Source: Gammaproteobacteria bacterium (GTDB lineage: Bacteria; Pseudomonadota; Gammaproteobacteria; Steroidobacterales; Woeseiaceae). Taken from it: a stretch of 10,288 nucleotides of DNA. Shown here piece after piece: positions 6,314-10,288 of the stretch; positions within the stretch are counted from its first letter, which is position 1; every line of letters begins with the position of its first letter. The translations under genes were made by a program, and so were the position numbers. The stretch is from positions 1 through 10,288 of the forward strand of contig DAOWGY010000051.1 of NCBI GenBank assembly GCA_030641695.1. The letters run 5' to 3'. The notes beneath the pieces were generated by a model that saw only the letters and a list, made by a program, of their open reading frames with translations, did not search any database and was not told the origin of the DNA.

Positions 6314-8377
6314 ATGCCCAACCGACTCGCCACCGAGACCAGCCCTTACCTGCTGCAGCATGCGGATAATCCCGTCGACTGGTATCCCTGGGGTGAGGAT
6401 GCGTTTGCGCTCGCCCGCGAGGCAGGAAAACCGGTGCTCCTGTCCATCGGTTACTCCGCCTGCCACTGGTGTCACGTCATGGCACACGAGTCGTTCGAGG
6501 ACGAGGCCACGGCCGAGCTGATGAACGATTTGTTCGTGAACATCAAGGTCGACCGCGAGGAGCGGCCTGACGTCGACAAGATCTACCAAACCGCGCAGCA
6601 GCTCCTCACGCAGCGTACCGGTGGCTGGCCGCTGACCATGTTCCTCAATCCCGACGACCAGCGGCCATTCTTCGGCGGCACCTACTTCCCGAACGAGGCG
6701 CGCTACGGCATGCCGGCGTTCGGCGATCTCCTGAAAAGTGTTGTGACCTACTTCCAGGATCAACGCGAGCAGGTTATCGCACAGGGCAACAAGCTGACCG
6801 AGGTTTTGGGCCGGCTCGAACCGCCGCCTGTCAGCGACAACCAGGCGATGAGTGCGGAACCGCTCGCAAAGCTGCGGGCATCGCTTGCAAAGACTTTCGA
6901 CAGTGACTTCGGCGGCTTCGGCAGTGCGCCGAAGTTCCCGCACCCGACGACGATTGATCGTCTGCTACGCCACTGGCGTGCCTCCGCAAGCCAATCGGAG
7001 CCCGATATCGAGGCGCTGTACATGGCGACCCTCACGCTTACGCGCATGGCCAACGGCGGCATCTACGATCATGTCGGCGGCGGATTCTGCCGTTACTCCG
7101 TCGATCGCTACTGGCAGATCCCACACTTCGAAAAGATGCTGTACGACAATGGCCCATTACTGGCTCTATACGCGCAGGCTTTTATCGCAACGGGAGAAAC
7201 CTTGTTCGCCCACACCGCCAATGCGACCGCCGACTGGATGCTTGCGGACATGCGATCGCCGCAAGGCGGCTTCTACGCCAGCCGCGATGCCGACTCAGAA
7301 GGTGAGGAAGGTCGTTTCTATGTCTGGACGCCTGAAGAAGTGCAGGAGCTGCTCGATGAAGGCGACTACCCCGTGTTCGCGGCACGCTTCGGCCTGAACG
7401 AAGCGGCGAATTTCGAGGGTCGCTGGCACCTGACCGTGCGATGGTCGATTGACGACATCGCCGCAGACAACGAGCTGTCCGCAAGCGACGCCGCCGCTGC
7501 CATCGCGCGTAGCTTGAAGACGCTGTTCGACAAGAGAGAGAAGCGGGTCGCGCCGGGTCGTGACGAGAAACAACTGACTGCCTGGAATGCTCTCGCGATC
7601 CGCGGACTAGCTATTGCAGGACGCGCGCTGCAACGCGATGACCTGATCGATGCTGCCGCCAACGCGATCGACTTCATTCGTACCACATTGTTCGCAGGCG
7701 AGCGGTTGTTGGCGAGTTACAAGGATGGTGAGGCTAAATTCCCGGCGTATCTCGACGATCATGCGTTTTTGCTCGACGCGTTACTCGAGCTACTGCAAGC
7801 ACGTTGGTCAGGCGAGCATCTCGACTTCGCCGTGACTATCGCCGACATTCTGCTCGAGCATTTCGAAGACGGTGATAAAGGCGGCTTTTTCTTCACCGCC
7901 GACGATCACGAACAGCTGATACACCGACCGAAGCCGCTCGCTGACGAGTCGGTGCCTTCGGGCAACGGAATCGCAGCGTTCGCGCTGCAACGCCTCGGCT
8001 TTCTTCTCGGCGAGACACGCTATCTCGCGTCGGCGGAAAAGACGCTTCGTTCGGCGTGGCAGGCGATGGACGAGTATCCGCACGGGCATGTCACCTTGCT
8101 CACGGCACTCGAGGAGTATGTGGAGCATCCGGAGATCGTCATCATCCGCGGCGACAGCCAGGAAATCGGCAACTGGCGAGATGCGTCCGCAAAGCTTTAT
8201 GCACCGCGACGCCTGGTATTTGCGATTCCGGCCGATGCGGAGGCCCTGCCCGGCGCACTTGCCGATCGCGCCGCGGTCGACGGTGAAACCGTTGCCTACC
8301 GTTGCCGCGGCACGCATTGCGAGCTTCCCGTAACGAGCTGGGAAGCGCTTGCTGCAAATCTGGCGCAAACGCGATAG
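6314..8377 (+). CDS. SPATA20/YyaL-type thioredoxin-fold (DsbH, DUF255) plus six-hairpin protein
   Basis: The 687-aa product belongs to the widespread YyaL/SPATA20 family, whose biochemical function is not established. It begins NRLATETSPYLLQHADNPVD, the family's canonical N terminus, so the ATG at 6314 is secure despite having no Shine-Dalgarno. Residues about 1-165 form the DsbH-like thioredoxin domain, with the redox-type CHWC (C50, C53) in SIGYSACHWCHVM, then DREERPDVD, GGWPLTMFLNP and GGTYFP. The rest (about 190-680) resembles an alpha/alpha six-hairpin barrel as in N-acylglucosamine 2-epimerases. It includes GGIYDHVGGGF (248-258), HFEKMLYDN, SRDADSEGEEGRFYVW and DESVPSGNGIAA. No signal peptide is visible, so it is probably cytosolic. 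It is divergent from lgt across the palindrome. A thiol-redox or carbohydrate-related role is only inferred from the domains. Confidence 0.93.
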   Translation: MPNRLATETSPYLLQHADNPVDWYPWGEDAFALAREAGKPVLLSIGYSACHWCHVMAHESFEDEATAELMNDLFVNIKVDREERPDVDKIYQTAQQLLTQRTGGWPLTMFLNPDDQRPFFGGTYFPNEARYGMPAFGDLLKSVVTYFQDQREQVIAQGNKLTEVLGRLEPPPVSDNQAMSAEPLAKLRASLAKTFDSDFGGFGSAPKFPHPTTIDRLLRHWRASASQSEPDIEALYMATLTLTRMANGGIYDHVGGGFCRYSVDRYWQIPHFEKMLYDNGPLLALYAQAFIATGETLFAHTANATADWMLADMRSPQGGFYASRDADSEGEEGRFYVWTPEEVQELLDEGDYPVFAARFGLNEAANFEGRWHLTVRWSIDDIAADNELSASDAAAAIARSLKTLFDKREKRVAPGRDEKQLTAWNALAIRGLAIAGRALQRDDLIDAAANAIDFIRTTLFAGERLLASYKDGEAKFPAYLDDHAFLLDALLELLQARWSGEHLDFAVTIADILLEHFEDGDKGGFFFTADDHEQLIHRPKPLADESVPSGNGIAAFALQRLGFLLGETRYLASAEKTLRSAWQAMDEYPHGHVTLLTALEEYVEHPEIVIIRGDSQEIGNWRDASAKLYAPRRLVFAIPADAEALPGALADRAAVDGETVAYRCRGTHCELPVTSWEALAANLAQTR

Positions 8378-8454
8378 CGCCATTCGACACCCGGATGTGG
8401 AAAGCCACAATAGCGTCGGCCATCCATTCAGCGAGATTATCGTTTTCCCGCAAC

Positions 8455-8461
8455 GGGGAGG
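8455..8461 (+). promoter_or_regulatory. Strong ribosome-binding site
   Basis: The GGGGAGG run ends 8 nt before the ATG at 8470. It is one of the two clear Shine-Dalgarno sequences in the window and selects that ATG over upstream in-frame codons back to 8302, which overlap the preceding gene. Confidence 0.75.
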
Positions 8462-8469
8462 ACGTCACA

Positions 8470-8868
8470 ATGGCAACTGCAAACTTCGTAAAGTTTGGCC
8501 TCTTTGCTCTCTTTCTTACGCTTTTGGGCTGCGAGCGTCAGGTCAGTTTTGCTGACGACGTGCAACCGATCATGCTTGCGAGCTGCGTTGAGTGCCACAA
8601 TGAATCCGCTGAAGGCTATGCTGCGAGCGGTTTCAGCCTGAGTGACTATGACAGCGTCATGAAAGGGACCAAATTCGGACCTGTGGTTGTCGCGAACAGC
8701 AGCGCCTCGAGCACCCTGTACCTGGTCATCGCGCATAAGACGGCCCCGGAAATACACATGCCGCCGCACCATGAGGACGCATGGGCTGAGGGGCGCGGAA
8801 CGCCCCTGACGGATAAGCAGATCGAGACTATCGGGGCCTGGATCGATCAGGGGGCGCTGAATAACTAG
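8470..8868 (+). CDS. Small c-type cytochrome lipoprotein (planctomycete-type cytochrome C-like)
   Basis: The 132-aa product has a hydrophobic N terminus ending in the lipobox LLGC (C21), predicting a lipid-anchored periplasmic protein matured by Lgt. The body resembles the PSCyt1 'planctomycete cytochrome C' type. DDVQPIMLASCVECH supplies a CxxCH haem site (C39, C42, H43). SGFSLSDYDSVMKGTKFGPVVV and SSTLYLVI follow. HMPPH (M97) provides the probable distal methionine, and LTDKQIETIGAWIDQGA closes the domain. One haem is expected. Such domains often accompany larger redox enzymes, but no partner is visible: the gene is alone between the DsbH-like gene (92 bp upstream) and the metal-efflux region. 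Its electron-transfer partner is unknown. The family call is fairly sure and the role is not. Confidence 0.85.
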   Translation: MATANFVKFGLFALFLTLLGCERQVSFADDVQPIMLASCVECHNESAEGYAASGFSLSDYDSVMKGTKFGPVVVANSSASSTLYLVIAHKTAPEIHMPPHHEDAWAEGRGTPLTDKQIETIGAWIDQGALNN

Positions 8869-8925
8869 GGCCTGTGCGAATCCTGAGAATTCCAGGCAGA
8901 AACCGTTGAAATTGAAACGGATTCC

Positions 8926-8954
8926 TTGAAAAAGTGTCAAAAACGTTCTATTTA
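8926..8954 (+). promoter_or_regulatory. Candidate sigma-70 promoter for the efflux genes
   Basis: TTGAAA (8926-8931, 5/6 match to -35) is followed after exactly 17 nt by TATTTA (8949-8954, 3/6 match to -10). It lies in the locally AT-rich 133-bp gap between the cytochrome gene and the small Cys/His-rich gene at 9002. Initiation would fall near 8961. The weak -10 fits a regulated promoter needing an activator such as a MerR-type metal sensor, but I see no clear operator dyad between the hexamers. Confidence 0.35.
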
Positions 8955-9001
8955 GTACATTCCATACTCGATATCACGCGACTGGACGGGGCAAAACTGC
9001 C

Positions 9002-9436
9002 GTGAGACAGATTGTTACAACTCGACGAAAACAAGCCACGGTGACGAGCCGTCTGCTTGCCATTGCCGTCGTATTGTGGCTGAACCTGGCCGTGCAGCCC
9101 TGCGCGATGGCTTTTGCCAGCGATCACGATTGTCCGCACTGCCCGCCCGCCCAGGAAGACTCGATGGCCGCACAGCATGGTCATCATGGCGACGAGGCCA
9201 ATGCCGGTTGTGCCTCGTTGGAAGCGGATTGTGGCGACGTCAGCGACTTCAGTGTCGATGGCCGGCAGTCGCAGAACAAGCTCAAGGACAAAGCCGATCT
9301 CGTGCTTGCGGTTCCGGTCTGTTTGCCTGAAGCATCGCTCGATCCGATCGGTTTTTCGACGACCGCAGCCGATCCCCCCCGGCCCGCGGGCTCATCGCGC
9401 CGCTTACACATTCTCCACTGCGTATTTCTGGATTAG
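9002..9436 (+). CDS. Secreted Cys/His-rich small protein preceding an RND outer-membrane factor
   Basis: The 144-aa product has a basic N terminus and a hydrophobic stretch (about 18-33), with a plausible signal-peptidase site near AFA-S (about 39). The mature part begins with the metal-ligand-like cluster DHDCPHCPP (C44, C47). It continues with HGHHGD (59-64), further cysteines at 70, 77, 107 and 140, and ends LHILHCVFLD. I do not recognise a formally named gene. Small periplasmic Cys/His-rich proteins of this kind occur just upstream of copper/silver-type RND efflux operons, which fits the gene 56 bp downstream. The start is GTG at 9002; an in-frame GTG at 9041 would also leave an intact signal peptide, and neither has a strong Shine-Dalgarno. 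Periplasmic metal binding or buffering is inferred from composition and context. Confidence 0.75.
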   Translation: MRQIVTTRRKQATVTSRLLAIAVVLWLNLAVQPCAMAFASDHDCPHCPPAQEDSMAAQHGHHGDEANAGCASLEADCGDVSDFSVDGRQSQNKLKDKADLVLAVPVCLPEASLDPIGFSTTAADPPRPAGSSRRLHILHCVFLD

Positions 9437-9479
9437 ACAACTCCCCGCTCTAGACCGTTTTCTGTTCGGTTTCTGACGC

Positions 9480-9484
9480 AGGAG
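9480..9484 (+). promoter_or_regulatory. Strong ribosome-binding site of the TolC-family gene
   Basis: AGGAG lies 8 nt upstream of the ATG at 9493 and fixes the start of the truncated outer-membrane factor gene. It sits in the 56-bp gap after the Cys/His-rich gene, with no terminator between them, so the two are probably co-transcribed. Confidence 0.75.
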
Positions 9485-9492
9485 TTTGTCTG

Positions 9493-10288
9493 ATGTTTTT
9501 TTCTATCGGGATTAAACCCGACCACAAAATCGTTCGCCGGGTATCGTTGTGCTCGTCGATTGCTCGCTCGCTCAGCGCTATTGCGCTGGCAGCCACCTTT
9601 GTTGCCCCCGTGTATGCGCAACATGCCGTCCCGCTAACACTGGCGGAAGCAGAAGATCTCGCACTGGCCAATGAACCCGGCCGGCTTGCACTGCAAGCAA
9701 AAGCCGCCGCGCTTTCGGAACGCGCTATTGTCGCGGGCGTGCTACCGGATCCGATGCTGCGCCTGGGCGTCAATAACTTCCCCATTCAGTCCGGTGGCTT
9801 CACGACCGAGGGCATGACCAGTGCCGCTGTCGCAATTCGCCAGTCGTTCCCCGCAGGCAACACGCGTTCGATCAGTTCCATGCAATTCGAGATGCTTGCC
9901 AGCGAGGTCAATCAGAACGCGGATGCGCGTGGCAGATTCGTCGTCACGGCGGCGCAGAGTGCCTGGCTCGACGCGTATTTCTGGACTCAGGCACACGCGT
10001 TGGTCACGGAATCGCGTCCGTTCTTCGACGATCTTGCGACCATTACCCGCTCCATGTACGCGGTGGGCCGCAAGAATCAGCAGGACGTGTTGCGCGCGGA
10101 GCTGGAGCTCAGCCGAATCGATGATCGCCTGATAGAGATCGAACGACAACGAGCACGTGCCCATGCCGTCCTTGGCAAATGGGTCGGCGACAATGCGCGT
10201 CGGCCGACAGCGAAAAAGCTACCCGCCTGGGACGAATTGCCGGCATTGACTGACCTGCTCGACAGCCTGCCGGCGCACCCTGTCCTGA
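9493..10288 (+). CDS. TolC-family outer-membrane efflux protein, heavy-metal RND type (3'-truncated)
   Basis: The reading frame runs from ATG 9493 without a stop to the window end, giving 265 residues plus one base. A long signal peptide (basic start, hydrophobic core about 24-40, cleavage after VYA, residue 42) is followed by VPLTLAEAEDLALANEP, the usual first helix of an OMF repeat. LPDPMLRLGVNNFP (84-97) and AAVAIRQSFPAGNTRS (111-126) match the pattern of TolC-family members in metal efflux operons. The coiled-coil helices then continue to YAVGRKNQQDVLRAELELSRIDD (about 189-211). This would be the outer-membrane channel of a CusCBA/CzcCBA-like tripartite pump. The second OMF repeat and the expected adaptor and RND pump genes lie beyond the window. 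The TolC-family call is strong; the metal specificity is inferred from sequence pattern and the Cys/His-rich neighbour. Confidence 0.9.
   Translation, partial: MFFSIGIKPDHKIVRRVSLCSSIARSLSAIALAATFVAPVYAQHAVPLTLAEAEDLALANEPGRLALQAKAAALSERAIVAGVLPDPMLRLGVNNFPIQSGGFTTEGMTSAAVAIRQSFPAGNTRSISSMQFEMLASEVNQNADARGRFVVTAAQSAWLDAYFWTQAHALVTESRPFFDDLATITRSMYAVGRKNQQDVLRAELELSRIDDRLIEIERQRARAHAVLGKWVGDNARRPTAKKLPAWDELPALTDLLDSLPAHPVL

Noticed and set aside
6255..6521. Short open frames reading out of the palindrome in both directions (each beginning MLYE)
   Set aside because: They begin with the same residues only because the DNA is palindromic. They run out of frame into lgt or the gene at 6314 and show no protein-like features.
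8396..8409. TGTGG/CCACA hairpin after the SPATA20-like gene as a terminator
   Set aside because: The stem is 5 bp with no following T-tract, and such dyads arise often by chance.
8903..8920. CCGTT/AACGG dyad downstream of the cytochrome gene as a terminator
   Set aside because: It is a 5-bp stem with an 8-nt AT-rich loop and no T-run, so unlikely to terminate transcription.

Overview
The window comes from a gammaproteobacterial chromosome. The main evidence is the conserved gene order surA-pdxA-rsmA-apaG-apaH, with folA facing apaH tail to tail as in Escherichia coli and lgt-thyA adjacent. All coding regions look fairly GC-rich and translate into proteins close to the usual family lengths. 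I cannot name a genus.

Left block (1-4023, + strand): a tightly packed operon. It holds the 3' part of surA (periplasmic chaperone and prolyl isomerase), pdxA (vitamin B6 synthesis), rsmA/ksgA (16S rRNA dimethyltransferase), apaG and apaH (diadenosine tetraphosphate hydrolase). Gaps are 0-34 bp, and pdxA and rsmA overlap at ATGA. lptD would be expected just upstream, outside the window.

Middle block (4049-6212, - strand): lgt, thyA and folA are read leftward as one probable unit. Lgt attaches lipid to lipoproteins. ThyA makes dTMP and releases dihydrofolate, which FolA reduces, so thyA and folA form a metabolic pair. The lgt-thyA gap is 1 bp. The thyA-folA gap is filled almost exactly by a 58-bp REPIN-like nested palindrome.

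Divergent junction (6213-6313): this 101-bp region between lgt and a SPATA20/YyaL-type gene is mostly a perfect 35-bp inverted repeat with a 9-nt loop. It is a second element with the same nested architecture but an unrelated, AT-richer sequence.

Right block (6314-10288, + strand): a 687-aa DsbH-like thioredoxin-fold/six-hairpin protein, a small c-type cytochrome lipoprotein, a secreted Cys/His-rich small protein, and the start of a TolC-family outer-membrane factor cut by the window end. The last two look like the beginning of a heavy-metal (copper/silver-like) RND efflux operon.

I see no phage, CRISPR, defence or secondary-metabolite system. The most unusual signals are the two nested palindromes and the fact that thyA and folA share one reading frame, separated by a single TAG and a palindrome-encoded 20-codon stretch.
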